From Desulfobacula sp. (lineage in GTDB: Bacteria; Desulfobacterota; Desulfobacteria; Desulfobacterales; Desulfobacteraceae), in the NCBI GenBank assembly GCA_028280105.1, contig JANQML010000317.1:1-36558 (forward strand): 36,558 bases of DNA. The letters run 5' to 3'. Position numbers and translations under genes: made by a program. Below the pieces are notes generated by a model. That model had not been told where the DNA came from. It searched no databases and saw nothing but the letters and a program-made list of their open reading frames with translations. Positions 26,588 through 34,483 of this stretch are shown one piece after another (positions within the stretch are counted from its first letter, which is position 1; each line of letters begins with the position of its first letter).

Positions 26588-26632
26588 GCGTTGCCTGCTG
26601 TCGTTCCTCCCTGCGGAGTATGGCTGATACAC
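26588..26632. repeat. Dispersed intergenic repeat, copy 2
   Basis: Homologous to 9509-9553 (36 of 45 bases by eye). It sits in the 370-base gap (26459-26828) between ihfA and the hybrid kinase gene. A GCCGCC (26651-26656)/GGCGGC (26676-26681) pair and a G-tract follow, so the element may extend to about 26700. The remainder of this gap holds the ihfA promoter and a tandem TTCTTTACCGGG duplication at 26813-26836 across the kinase stop codon; short frames there look spurious. Confidence 0.6.
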
Positions 26633-26828
26633 ACTCAGTCGTCACTCCTTGCCGCCTTGCATCCGGCATCTTGCTGGCGGCCAGGGAGGGGGGGGCAACA
26701 CATGGCCCATATGCTAAACAAAAATTTGATGGTGGATTTGGGATCATTACAAACCGGCTTAAATCGGATTGTAAAACCATACGGTGTTTCCGGGTTCATT
26801 AAAGGCATCCTTTTCTTTACCGGGTTCT

Positions 26829-28916
26829 TTACCGGGTCGGATCATGAAGCACTTTAGCGATGGCTCTGGATAATGTTTTTATTTCAACGGGTTTGGGCAG
26901 TACCGCATCTATACTTTCAGGGGTGGGACGTTCGCTTTGATTGATATTGACAAACCCGGTGGCCAGAATGATCGGTATATCCGGCCGGATTTTTTTTATT
27001 TTTACCGCCAGTTGGGTGCCGAACAGATCCGGCATGGTCATGTCTGTGATCACCAGGTCAAATAAATGGGGATTTTTTTTGATATAATTGAGCGCCTGGA
27101 CAGGGGATGCCAGTGCAACGGCCTTATATCCCAGTTTTTTTAACATCTGGCGGCCCACCTCCACAAGAATCGGCTCGTCATCGATAAAAAGGACCCGGGC
27201 TTCTCCGGGTATCAGCTTATTGTTTAAAGGCGTTCGCTGTTTTTCTTTCGCTTTATACTTGGGAAAATAGAGGGTGAAAACAGCACCGTTCCCCGGAATG
27301 GTTTGGGTCGTTACGGCTCCGTTAAACCGTGTGACAATACCATGAACGACGGCAAGCCCCAGGCCGGTACCGTCTCCTTTCTCCTTTGTTGTGAAATACG
27401 GGTTAAAGATTTTTGAAAGGGAATCCGGATCAATTCCTTTGCCGGTGTCTGATACGGAGATGCGGATGTATTCACCAAACGGCAAATCCACTGTGAGATC
27501 CGGAATCGGATGGACTGTTGAATATTTAAACTCGTTAACTGAAATCGATATTTTTCCGATTCCGCTCTCTATGGCTTGTCTGGCATTGGTGCATAGATTT
27601 AAAACCGCCTGATGGATTTGGGAGGAATCAGCCTGAATATATCCCGTATCCGGATCAATCAATGTCTCAATGACAATGGAAGAGGGAAACGATGCCTTGA
27701 GCAGCTGTGTTGTCTCTCTTACGATCTCTATCGGATTGATGATCTCATTGGGAATAGATTCCTCACGCTGCCGGCTGAAGTCAAGTATCTGGATGATTAG
27801 GTTTTTAGCCCGGTCACAGCCGGATACAATCTGTTGGACATAGGACAGTTGGGTCGGAGCATTTTTTAGTTCAAACTGGAGCAATTGAGCATATCCAAGA
27901 ATTCCGCCCAGGATATTGTTAAAATCATGGGCAATTCCACCGGCCAGGGTCCCGATTGCTTCGAGACGCTGGGCATTGCGCAGCCGGGTCATCAATTTTT
28001 CTTTCTCGATTTGGGCCAGTTTCAGATCGGTTATATTGATGTCTGCCCCCCGATATCCCCGGAACCGGCTGTCTTCTCCGTAAATCGGATTGCCGCTGGT
28101 TAGAAAAAATAATGTTTCACCGGTTTTTGTTTTCCTTGACACATCTATGTTTGAAAAGGCTTTCCGGTCTTTTATCTTTTGAAGCAACTGTGGCCAGACA
28201 TCAACTTTTGACTCTTTTGTCATGAAAAAGGATAGGTGCTTACCGATAAAACCTTTGCAGGCAAAACCGGTCAGATCCTCTGCCTTCTTTGACACATATA
28301 CAAACTCCAGTTTCCGGTTCACCTCCCAGAGAATATCTCCGATATTGGCAATTACATCTTTTAAAATCGCCTTTTTTACTTTCAGATTTGATTCGATCTG
28401 TCTGCACTCATTGCATTTGTCATATATCTTCTTGTTTTTAAAAAAGGCCTGCATCGCAAGTGTTATCATAAGAATCAACCGGGATTTATCCAATCCGTTA
28501 TCTATGAAATAATGATCAATGGGTAGATTCTCGACGTCTTTGAGTCCGGGAAGGTGATCGGTTCCAAACGAGTGTAAAATGACCCTGATCCGGTTTTCCG
28601 GCAGCGTCCGGTTCATCCACTGGATCAGCGCCAAACCGGACTCTTTTGTTTTCTTATCAAGATGGATCAACACAATCGCAATTTCAGCGTATGCCCGGAT
28701 TAAATCTTTCGCATCCTCTGTTGACATACTGTTCAAAACGGTAATCGGCCGATCTTGGTAGGTATAATTTTTAAGGGCCTTTTTTGTAATATGACGGATC
28801 GTGTCGTCAACTGAGAAAATAAGGAGTTTATACGGCTGTGAAACGGTTTTTTTACATACAAAGACACCGGAATCTTCCTTTGCCGGCGAATTGATTTTCG
28901 GATACAGATCGGCCAT
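26829..28916 (-). CDS. Hybrid histidine kinase with a degenerate N-terminal receiver, PAS, HK and C-terminal receiver
   Basis: A 695-residue cytoplasmic sensor kinase. The first domain (about 28-165) has the fold pattern of the receiver-like domain seen in DUF3369 proteins (FSVDDTIRHITKKALKNY; IAIVLIHLDKKTKESGLALI), but the phosphoacceptor Asp is replaced by His. Then comes PAS (about 190-300), the phosphoacceptor domain with H330 (GGIAHDFNN), the HATPase (NLCTNARQA, DTGKGIDP, GTGLGLAVVHG) and a receiver with D625 (ITDMTMP). The kinase core and receiver closely resemble those of the giant kinase at 10584-15434, so the two may share a partner. It is transcribed alone and divergent from purB. 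The C-terminal receiver probably feeds an unlinked phosphotransferase. Confidence 0.92.
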   Translation of the reverse strand: MADLYPKINSPAKEDSGVFVCKKTVSQPYKLLIFSVDDTIRHITKKALKNYTYQDRPITVLNSMSTEDAKDLIRAYAEIAIVLIHLDKKTKESGLALIQWMNRTLPENRIRVILHSFGTDHLPGLKDVENLPIDHYFIDNGLDKSRLILMITLAMQAFFKNKKIYDKCNECRQIESNLKVKKAILKDVIANIGDILWEVNRKLEFVYVSKKAEDLTGFACKGFIGKHLSFFMTKESKVDVWPQLLQKIKDRKAFSNIDVSRKTKTGETLFFLTSGNPIYGEDSRFRGYRGADINITDLKLAQIEKEKLMTRLRNAQRLEAIGTLAGGIAHDFNNILGGILGYAQLLQFELKNAPTQLSYVQQIVSGCDRAKNLIIQILDFSRQREESIPNEIINPIEIVRETTQLLKASFPSSIVIETLIDPDTGYIQADSSQIHQAVLNLCTNARQAIESGIGKISISVNEFKYSTVHPIPDLTVDLPFGEYIRISVSDTGKGIDPDSLSKIFNPYFTTKEKGDGTGLGLAVVHGIVTRFNGAVTTQTIPGNGAVFTLYFPKYKAKEKQRTPLNNKLIPGEARVLFIDDEPILVEVGRQMLKKLGYKAVALASPVQALNYIKKNPHLFDLVITDMTMPDLFGTQLAVKIKKIRPDIPIILATGFVNINQSERPTPESIDAVLPKPVEIKTLSRAIAKVLHDPTR

Positions 28917-29062
28917 AGGGTGACGTCTTCTTTTAGATTGTTATAATTTAGATTGTCTGATATTCTGCACGAAACGAGATATACTCGAATAATTAACCAA
29001 ATTTATATAAAAAAGTCAAATTATTTTAAGAATTTAAGTTTGGCCAACGGAGTTGAAGATCG

Positions 29063-30436
29063 ATGATAAATGCACTGACTGCCCTGGATGGAAGATATGC
29101 CCGACTGACAACGGAAATCGCCGATATTTTTTCTGAATACGGATTGATCAAACACCGCGTTTTCGTTGAAATTGAATGGCTTAAATTTATATTGAATGAT
29201 TTGAAGCTGGCGGCTGCTGAGCCGGATGCGATTAAAAGACTGGATACGATTTTTACCTCAATGGATACGGATGATGCCCGACATGTCAAAACCATAGAAC
29301 AAAAGACCAATCATGACGTTAAGGCGGTTGAGTACTTCATTAAAGAAAAAATGGATGATCTGGGCATGTCCGGGATTAAAGAATGGGTCCATTTTGCCTG
29401 CACATCAGACGATATAAACAACATTGCTTATGCACTGATGCTGAACAAGGGAAAAACGGTTGCAGAAACCCTTTTACGGCAGTTGATTGAAGATCTGGAA
29501 CAAAAGGCACGTGCGTATAAATCAATTCCTATGATGTCCCGTACCCACGGCCAGCCGGCAACCCCCACAACCGTTGGAAAAGAATTCGTCAACTTTGCCT
29601 GGCGTCTGTTGCAGGAAGCCGATATCCTTTTCAAGTCAAGGGTTCAGGCAAAAATAAACGGTGCCACGGGAAATTTTAATGCCCACCATTTTGTTTATCC
29701 ACAGATCGACTGGATTGATGCCTCCCGCAGATTTATCACGGATCATTTAAAACTATCCCCCATCCTTTATACAACACAGGTGAATCCCAACCATTCCATG
29801 GCATTTATCCTCCATGCCATGATTCGTGCGGCAGCCGTCACCATCGACCTGGACCGGGATATGTGGGGATACATCAGTCTGGGATATTTTAAACAGCGTG
29901 TAAAAAAAGGTGAAACCGGCTCCTCCACCATGCCGCACAAGGTGAACCCCATCGATTTTGAAAACAGTGAGGGGAACATGGGAATATCTATCTCCATGAT
30001 GGAACATCTGAGTGTCAAACTTCAGAAATCAAGATTTCAAAGGGACCTGAGTGATTCCACCGTATTAAGAAGCCTGGGTTCGGCTTTTGGCTATTTTTCA
30101 ATAGGCATTAAAAATGCGCTGAAGGGATTGTCCAAGATCGACCTGAATGCACCTGTGCTTGAAAAGGACCTGGAAGAGAATCAGGAGCTGCTTGCCGAAC
30201 CCTTTCAGACTGCCATGCGGGTTTTTGGGGAAGATAATCCGTATGAACGTCTCAAAGAGCTGACTCGGGGACAGAAGATCGGCAAAAAAGAACTGGCGTT
30301 GTTTGTGGAAAGACTTGACAAGGTTCCGGCTGAATTTAAAAACAAAATGAAACAACTGACTCCGCGTAACTATGTGGGGCTTGCTCAGAATCTGGTGGAT
30401 ACCTATTTTAATGAAAAGGATGGCTCTGATCATTAA
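29063..30436 (+). CDS. purB: Adenylosuccinate lyase
   Basis: Acts twice in purine synthesis: splits SAICAR to AICAR and adenylosuccinate to AMP, releasing fumarate each time. The 457-residue protein is the long (E. coli-type, 456 residue) form: TALDGRYARLT at the N-terminus, the catalytic-His segments TSDDINN and SRTHGQPATPTTVGKE, and the superfamily signature loop SSTMPHKVNPIDFENSEGN near residue 290-308. All these motifs are intact. GGAG lies 12 bases before the ATG, a little far; no better start is visible. It stands alone, without other pur genes nearby, and converges on a small unknown gene 47 bases away. Confidence 0.97.
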   Translation: MINALTALDGRYARLTTEIADIFSEYGLIKHRVFVEIEWLKFILNDLKLAAAEPDAIKRLDTIFTSMDTDDARHVKTIEQKTNHDVKAVEYFIKEKMDDLGMSGIKEWVHFACTSDDINNIAYALMLNKGKTVAETLLRQLIEDLEQKARAYKSIPMMSRTHGQPATPTTVGKEFVNFAWRLLQEADILFKSRVQAKINGATGNFNAHHFVYPQIDWIDASRRFITDHLKLSPILYTTQVNPNHSMAFILHAMIRAAAVTIDLDRDMWGYISLGYFKQRVKKGETGSSTMPHKVNPIDFENSEGNMGISISMMEHLSVKLQKSRFQRDLSDSTVLRSLGSAFGYFSIGIKNALKGLSKIDLNAPVLEKDLEENQELLAEPFQTAMRVFGEDNPYERLKELTRGQKIGKKELALFVERLDKVPAEFKNKMKQLTPRNYVGLAQNLVDTYFNEKDGSDH

Positions 30437-30483
30437 ACCTGTCGTTTTTCCGAGTGTGGCTTGGCAACTAAAAAAGATGTGTT

Positions 30484-30801
30484 TCAGATAAGAGCCGGCT
30501 GTTTTTTTCGGTTGGAGACCTTGGTATCGAACCCGTCCATATACCAGGGGGCAGATTTGTACTCCAGCCTGCTGAGACCTTTGGTTTCAAGGGAGGTAAT
30601 GGCCAGCTGAAGGGTGTGATAATCCGGCTCCACGTCATCCCATCCTAGATATTTCAGTCGTTGCTTGGCTTGTCCGTGTGACATATCAGGGTTGATTAAA
30701 AACGCATTGGCTAAACTTCTTATAAAACCGGGGATCATTGTATATTCAACCCCGTTTTCGATTAGCTTGCGAACCAGCTTTTTATCCACTGGTGAAGTCA
30801 T
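30484..30801 (-). CDS. Conserved-looking hypothetical protein, 105 residues
   Basis: I do not recognise a family. The protein is soluble and mixed alpha/beta with a predominantly helical N-terminus (KKLVRKLIENGV, IPGFIRSLANAFLI), followed by a QAKQRLKYLGWDDVEPDYHTLQLAITSLE segment that looks like a small winged-helix or RecX-like unit, and a Lys/Arg-rich tail. The ATG has only a GAAAG-type site. Regular hydrophobic spacing and codon use suggest a true gene. No partner gene is adjacent. Confidence 0.6.
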   Translation of the reverse strand: MTSPVDKKLVRKLIENGVEYTMIPGFIRSLANAFLINPDMSHGQAKQRLKYLGWDDVEPDYHTLQLAITSLETKGLSRLEYKSAPWYMDGFDTKVSNRKKQPALI

Positions 30802-31174
30802 AATATTTACTTTCGGTTAAGGTTTTCGTGATCGTTTCAGATCATCTTTTCAGGAAAGCTATTTCTCCTAAATAAACATACTATTGAAACTAAAAATTTT
30901 AGTCAATCGCTGTTATTCCGGATTTTAAATCTTTAAACAAAGATTGGATATTGTTAGAATGGTGTTTGGGAAAAGAAAATGGTTAAGAATCGAAAAAAAA
31001 CTCCCAATTTCTATTTTTTCCGCCAAATAACGGCTATAATCTCTCTTATAAGCATTCAAATACCTCTCCGGTGCAGGTTTGGGTGATTTATAAAATATTT
31101 TTGTTTTTATGTGATTTTTATTTTAAGCATGATACAATTTGTCCGAATCTTATGATTTTGAGGTAAAGAAGAAA
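30802..31174. other. Gene-free region before AMMECR1
   Basis: Contains no recognised gene. At 30889-30903 lies a perfect 15-bp palindrome (ACTAAAAATTTTAGT). A TATAAT at 31035-31040 could be the -10 of the AMMECR1 transcript, but no matching -35 stands upstream. The rest is AT-rich. Confidence 0.4.
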
Positions 31175-31756
31175 ATGATGAAGATGTTGACTGAAAAGGA
31201 AGGCAGGCATCTGTTATCCATTGCAAGGCAAAGCATTCTGCATGGCCTTGGAATGGCGGAACATCCACGGGTTCACATGAAACCAACGGCTTCAGATGTC
31301 ATTCTCAATGAGAACCGGGGCGCATTTGTCAGTCTTCACAAAAAAGGTGAACTCAGAGGGTGTATCGGCATTATTGAACCTGAGAAAACCATATTTGACG
31401 CAGTTACAGATAATGCCAAGCATGCCGCGTTCAATGACACGCGGTTCAATCCTCTGAGATCTGATGAATTGGATGACACCCTGATCGAAGTCAGCATTCT
31501 TACCCTGCCGGAAAGATTAAACTACTCAGATCCAACGGATTTGGTTTTAAAGTTGGAACCGGGTATCCATGGGGTTGTCCTATCAAACGGAAACAATAAA
31601 GCCACTTTTTTGCCTCAGGTCTGGCAGCAGCTTGATTCATCCGAAGTCTTTCTGGATCATCTCTGTCTAAAAGCCGGGTTACCCCGGGATGAATGGCAAA
31701 CCGGTGAGCTGGACTTTTTTGTTTATCTGGTTCAGTCGTTTGAAGATCCGGTCTGA
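31175..31756 (+). CDS. AMMECR1-domain protein
   Basis: A 193-residue AMMECR1 family protein. The diagnostic LRGCIG motif is present (GELRGCIGIIEP), with NAKHAAFNDTRF and the conserved IEVSILT and FLPQVW segments downstream. AMMECR1 proteins are small and widespread, often linked with MEMO-type and radical-SAM genes (AmmeMemoRadiSam system); their biochemical role is unclear, possibly redox or nucleotide related. Neither partner is in the window. The ATG at 31175 follows GAGG eleven bases upstream; a TTG at 31139 would add 12 residues with no site. It is followed after 71 bases by the TrpR-like gene, perhaps as one operon. Confidence 0.9.
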   Translation: MMKMLTEKEGRHLLSIARQSILHGLGMAEHPRVHMKPTASDVILNENRGAFVSLHKKGELRGCIGIIEPEKTIFDAVTDNAKHAAFNDTRFNPLRSDELDDTLIEVSILTLPERLNYSDPTDLVLKLEPGIHGVVLSNGNNKATFLPQVWQQLDSSEVFLDHLCLKAGLPRDEWQTGELDFFVYLVQSFEDPV

Positions 31757-31827
31757 TTTTTATATTAATTCGGGGCGAGCAGGCCAATATTTTAACGGGC
31801 AAGTAAAAACAGGGCATAGAATAATTC

Positions 31828-32103
31828 ATGGCAATTGATTCGGATTTATTAAAAGCGGTTTTATCCCTGAAAAAGCGTGAAGATGTTGAATTGTTTTTTA
31901 AGGATATGTTTACACCGGCTGAAATTGAAGATATCTCATTGCGCTGGAAATTACTCAAAGATCTTCATAAAGGTTTGACCCAGCGTAAAATTGCAGAAAA
32001 ATACAGTATCAGTCTGTGTAAGATCACAAGAGGATCAAAGCTGTTGAAAAATAAGGATTCACAGGTGTTAAAAATACTAAATGATCAAAATCCAAAAGAA
32101 TAA
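31828..32103 (+). CDS. TrpR/YerC-family DNA-binding protein
   Basis: A 91-residue all-helical protein of the TrpR-like superfamily. FTPAEIEDISLRWKLLKDL leads into the helix-turn-helix LTQRKIAEKYSISLCKITRGSKLLK; the ITRGSxxLK end matches the DNA-recognition helix of the E. coli Trp repressor. YerC/YecD relatives share it in Firmicutes. It may bind tryptophan and repress trp genes, but none lie nearby. The ribosome site is weak. It is likely co-transcribed with AMMECR1 and converges on the Nudix gene with 9 bases between the stops. Confidence 0.85.
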   Translation: MAIDSDLLKAVLSLKKREDVELFFKDMFTPAEIEDISLRWKLLKDLHKGLTQRKIAEKYSISLCKITRGSKLLKNKDSQVLKILNDQNPKE

Positions 32104-32112
32104 TGTGATCAA

Positions 32113-32709
32113 TCAGGAAATGAGTTCCAGGGCCATGTCGGACCAAAGTTCGAGTGTCAGCTGATTCAGATCCGCAGTTTTTTTCCAGCCAAAGCCAAAC
32201 AATTCATCCCCGGGCAGATAGTCGGCAGCGTTCTGCGTGAGAATTCTGAAAACGGCTCCCAAGTGGACTTTTCCCACTTCCGTGATTTCTTCACTGATAA
32301 TACCCTGGAAGAGGGGCTGGTCGTGCGGCGGCATCCTCTCCAACTCTTCCGACAGTTCCCGTTTCATTCCCGCCATCAATACCTTTTCAAATTCGGTATC
32401 TGTTGCATCCATATCAACCGGATTGATGTGTCCTCCGATTCCAACCGACCACAGATCATGTAAACGCGCTTCACTTCCCCGGCGATGATAGACGGCCGTC
32501 ATTTTCAAGTCCTTGGTTTGCAGGACAATATAGGGGATGATCTGCTTGTACGAGGAATCATTTTCTGCATCGGCCCGGCGGATAAACCCAAAACCGGCAT
32601 TTGTGCATTGCTGGGTAAATTGATCCATGGTCATGGGGACAATGCTCTTTTGCCTCACCCAAGTGCCGGGCAGGCGGTTTTTTTTGATACACAGGACGGT
32701 TTCGGTCAC
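32113..32709 (-). CDS. Nudix hydrolase-like protein
   Basis: A 198-residue protein with a Nudix box: GGHINPVD (about 92-99) and REL-SEEL (117-123), the latter being the metal-binding RExxEE. The spacing between Gly and the RE pair is longer than in the standard box because of an insertion. Nudix enzymes split nucleoside-diphosphate-linked compounds, here perhaps a phosphoesterase or a (deoxy)nucleotide; the substrate is unknown. The GTG at 32707-32709, with AAAGGA nine bases upstream, was chosen. A longer frame runs through the tRNA-Gly gene on the same strand and cannot be the true N-terminus. The gene begins 38 bases after the tRNA and probably shares its transcript. Confidence 0.85.
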   Translation of the reverse strand: MTETVLCIKKNRLPGTWVRQKSIVPMTMDQFTQQCTNAGFGFIRRADAENDSSYKQIIPYIVLQTKDLKMTAVYHRRGSEARLHDLWSVGIGGHINPVDMDATDTEFEKVLMAGMKRELSEELERMPPHDQPLFQGIISEEITEVGKVHLGAVFRILTQNAADYLPGDELFGFGWKKTADLNQLTLELWSDMALELIS

Positions 32710-32747
32710 AATCGGAGATCCTTTGGAGAATTTCAGGAGGAAAAAGA

Positions 32748-32822
32748 TGGAGCGGGAAACGGGAGTTGAACCCGCGACTTCGACCTTGGCAAGGTCGCAC
32801 TCTACCACTGAGTTATTCCCGC
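32748..32822 (-). tRNA. tRNA-Gly (anticodon GCC)
   Basis: The minus strand folds as a standard cloverleaf. The acceptor GCGGGAA (5', position 32822) pairs with TTCCCGC; the D arm is ACTC-GAGT; the anticodon arm CGACC-TTGCCAA-GGTCG carries GCC; and the T arm GCGGG-TTCAACT-CCCGT follows. A discriminator T and an encoded CCA (32748-32750) complete the gene. A promoter lies just upstream. Confidence 0.97.
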
Positions 32823-32842
32823 TCAGCAAAATTCTTGTAGTT

Positions 32843-32869
32843 TCTATAGCAATTTGAAAACTTTGTCAA
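32843..32869 (-). promoter_or_regulatory. Promoter of tRNA-Gly
   Basis: On the minus strand, TTGACA (32864-32869) and TATAGA (32843-32848) are 15 bases apart, with TG one base ahead of the -10 (extended -10). The start would lie a few bases before the tRNA 5' end. Confidence 0.6.
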
Positions 32870-33430
32870 GGACTGATTCCGGGAATTGATGATGAAATTT
32901 GACGGTGGGAGGAAACCGGAACGGATTCAAGCACCTTCAACCGATTTATCAGCAGACGGCATAACCATGGTTAACATTTATTCATTGAAGTAACCATTTG
33001 TTCACGGCGGCTGCGCCGCCGTGAATCGCGGTGCTGACTTCGTCCAGCCCCTTGCCCAGGCGCCTTGCGCCTGAACAAGGAACTGGACCTGACACCGCAC
33101 ACAGATCAATCAAACTGCGTTTGTTTGATCTGTGCACGGCGCAGGTCAGCACCGCGATTATTTATAAAGTAGGTTTTCCCTTAAGAGTGACACTTGCCAG
33201 GGCTTTTAGGGTATGGTAAAAAACGGACTGATTCCATCTTTATAGTGGTTGTCAAAATAACGTTCCGATTCAGTTGTTGATGCTAGGGGTTGAACAGCAA
33301 ATGACGCCAAGACTGTCGGCCTTTCAGAGAGCTTGACATTATTAAGACCTTTTTTTCGGAACATATTTTTGTCATTTGCTATAGGGTGACGGTTGATTGC
33401 TTCATATATTCATAACGGTTAAAGGGTGAC
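32870..33430. other. Gene-free region containing a nested-palindrome element
   Basis: A 561-base gap between the tRNA promoter and the OleD-like gene. It includes two 7-bp arms at 32967-32973 and 32991-32997 (ATGGTTA and TAACCAT), then the structured element at 33001-33159, then AT-rich DNA with no further structure that I could support. No open frame inside it resembles a gene. Confidence 0.6.
33001..33159. repeat. Nested-palindrome structured element, possible mobile element or ncRNA
   Basis: A hairpin TTCACGGCGGC/TGC/GCCGCCGTGAA (33001-33025) overlaps the left arm of an outer 15-bp perfect stem (AATCGCGGTGCTGAC, 33024-33038, with 33145-33159). Enclosed are two arms. Arm A (33042-33088) stacks GTCCAG, CCTTG and CAGGCGC stems with two CC/AA internal loops around a CTT loop. 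Arm B (33100-33134) has CACAGATCAA and CAAAC stems with one T-T mismatch and a TGC loop. Together they make a three-way junction. There is no T-tract, so it is not a terminator. Confidence 0.7.
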
Positions 33431-34432
33431 ATGCAAATGAAACAGGTGCTGGTAACCGGGGGCGGCGGTTTTTTGGGAAAAGCGATTGTCAGGAAACTTC
33501 AGGAAAAAAAGATAAAGATATTCTCTTTTTCCCGGCAATTCTATACGGATCTCGATACGATGGGTGTTGAACAGATCCAGGGAGACCTGGCCAATCAACC
33601 CGATGTCAACCGGGCCTGTAAAGGTATGGAGACCGTGTTTCATGTTGCTGCAAAAGCAGGGATATGGGGGCGTTTTGATGATTTTTACAAGACCAATGTT
33701 GTGGGTACCCGGCATATCCTTTCCGCCTGCATGGATCATTCCGTTGCCCAGTTGATATACACCAGTTCCCCCAGTGTCGTCTTTGATGATACGGATATGG
33801 AGAATGCCGATGAAACCGTGCCTTATCCTGACAAATACCTGGCGCCTTATCCTGAAACAAAAGCCATGGCAGAAAAACTGGTCGTCCAGGCTGCCGATAT
33901 GGGGCTGAAGACCATCAGCCTGCGGCCTCATTTAATCTGGGGGCCCGAAGACAACCACCTGGTTCCCGCGATTATCAACCGCCGGAAAAGACTAAAAAAA
34001 ATCGGCCCCGTTAATGACCTGGTAGATACCATCTATGTGGATAATGCTGCAGATGCCCATCTCCTTGCCTGGGAGAAGTTGAGTGCGAATCCATCCTTAT
34101 CCGGCAATGTTTATTTTATCAGCCAGGATGACCCTGTCTCAAAATGGGAGATGGCAAATGCGTTTCTCGGGGCAGCCGGACACCCTCCTATAAAGGGGCG
34201 GGTCAGTGCCAGGACCGCTTATCTGGCCGGTGCCGTGTTTGAGGCTGTTTTTAAAGTTTTTAATATAAAAAAAGAACCGCCCATGACCCGGTTTGCGGCA
34301 AAAGAACTGGCCACCAGTCACTGGTTTGACATTTCAAGGGCAAAAAATGACCTGGGGTATACTCCCAAAATTTCAACACAAGAAGGATTGATCCAGCTGA
34401 AAGAATGGTTTTCACAAAAGAAAAACAGGTGA
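33431..34432 (+). CDS. oleD: OleD-like NAD(P)-dependent 2-alkyl-3-oxoalkanoate reductase
   Basis: A 333-residue extended SDR. The Rossmann loop GGGGFLG (10-16), VFHVAAKAGIWG (69-80), YTSSPSVVFD (110-119) and catalytic Y140/K144 (APYPETKAMAE) are all present, together with LRPHLIWGPEDNHL and PPMTRFAAKELATSHWFD. This combination is characteristic of OleD, which reduces the beta-keto acid formed by OleA head-to-head condensation, before OleC and OleB give a long-chain olefin. No oleA, oleB or oleC gene lies near, so the reaction might be part of the pathway with unlinked genes, or serve another substrate (3-beta-hydroxysteroid-dehydrogenase-like relatives). AAAGGG precedes the ATG. The gene stands alone and converges on the HDOD gene. 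Confidence 0.85.
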   Translation: MQMKQVLVTGGGGFLGKAIVRKLQEKKIKIFSFSRQFYTDLDTMGVEQIQGDLANQPDVNRACKGMETVFHVAAKAGIWGRFDDFYKTNVVGTRHILSACMDHSVAQLIYTSSPSVVFDDTDMENADETVPYPDKYLAPYPETKAMAEKLVVQAADMGLKTISLRPHLIWGPEDNHLVPAIINRRKRLKKIGPVNDLVDTIYVDNAADAHLLAWEKLSANPSLSGNVYFISQDDPVSKWEMANAFLGAAGHPPIKGRVSARTAYLAGAVFEAVFKVFNIKKEPPMTRFAAKELATSHWFDISRAKNDLGYTPKISTQEGLIQLKEWFSQKKNR

Positions 34433-34445
34433 AGACTCTGTAAAA

Positions 34446-34462
34446 CCGCATGTCATTTGCGG
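34446..34462 (-). terminator. Weak terminator after the HDOD gene
   Basis: On the minus strand CCGCA and TGCGG enclose seven bases and are followed by TTTTAC, 22 bases after the HDOD stop. The short stem makes this tentative. Confidence 0.35.
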
Positions 34463-34483
34463 AACAGGTAATGACTGTTGGCG

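Noticed and set aside
26533-26857. Short open frames on both strands in the gap between ihfA and the hybrid kinase
   Set aside because: They overlap the dispersed repeat and the ihfA promoter, have no ribosome sites, and show no recognisable protein features.
32710-32829. An N-terminal extension of the Nudix protein by 40 codons
   Set aside because: The extra codons run straight through the tRNA-Gly gene on the same strand, and the GTG at 32709 has its own AAAGGA site.
33001-33159. Integron attC site or a simple terminator for the nested palindrome
   Set aside because: The RYYYAAC/GTTRRRY core motifs of attC are not visible at the ends, no integrase or cassette genes are present, and no T-tract follows any hairpin.
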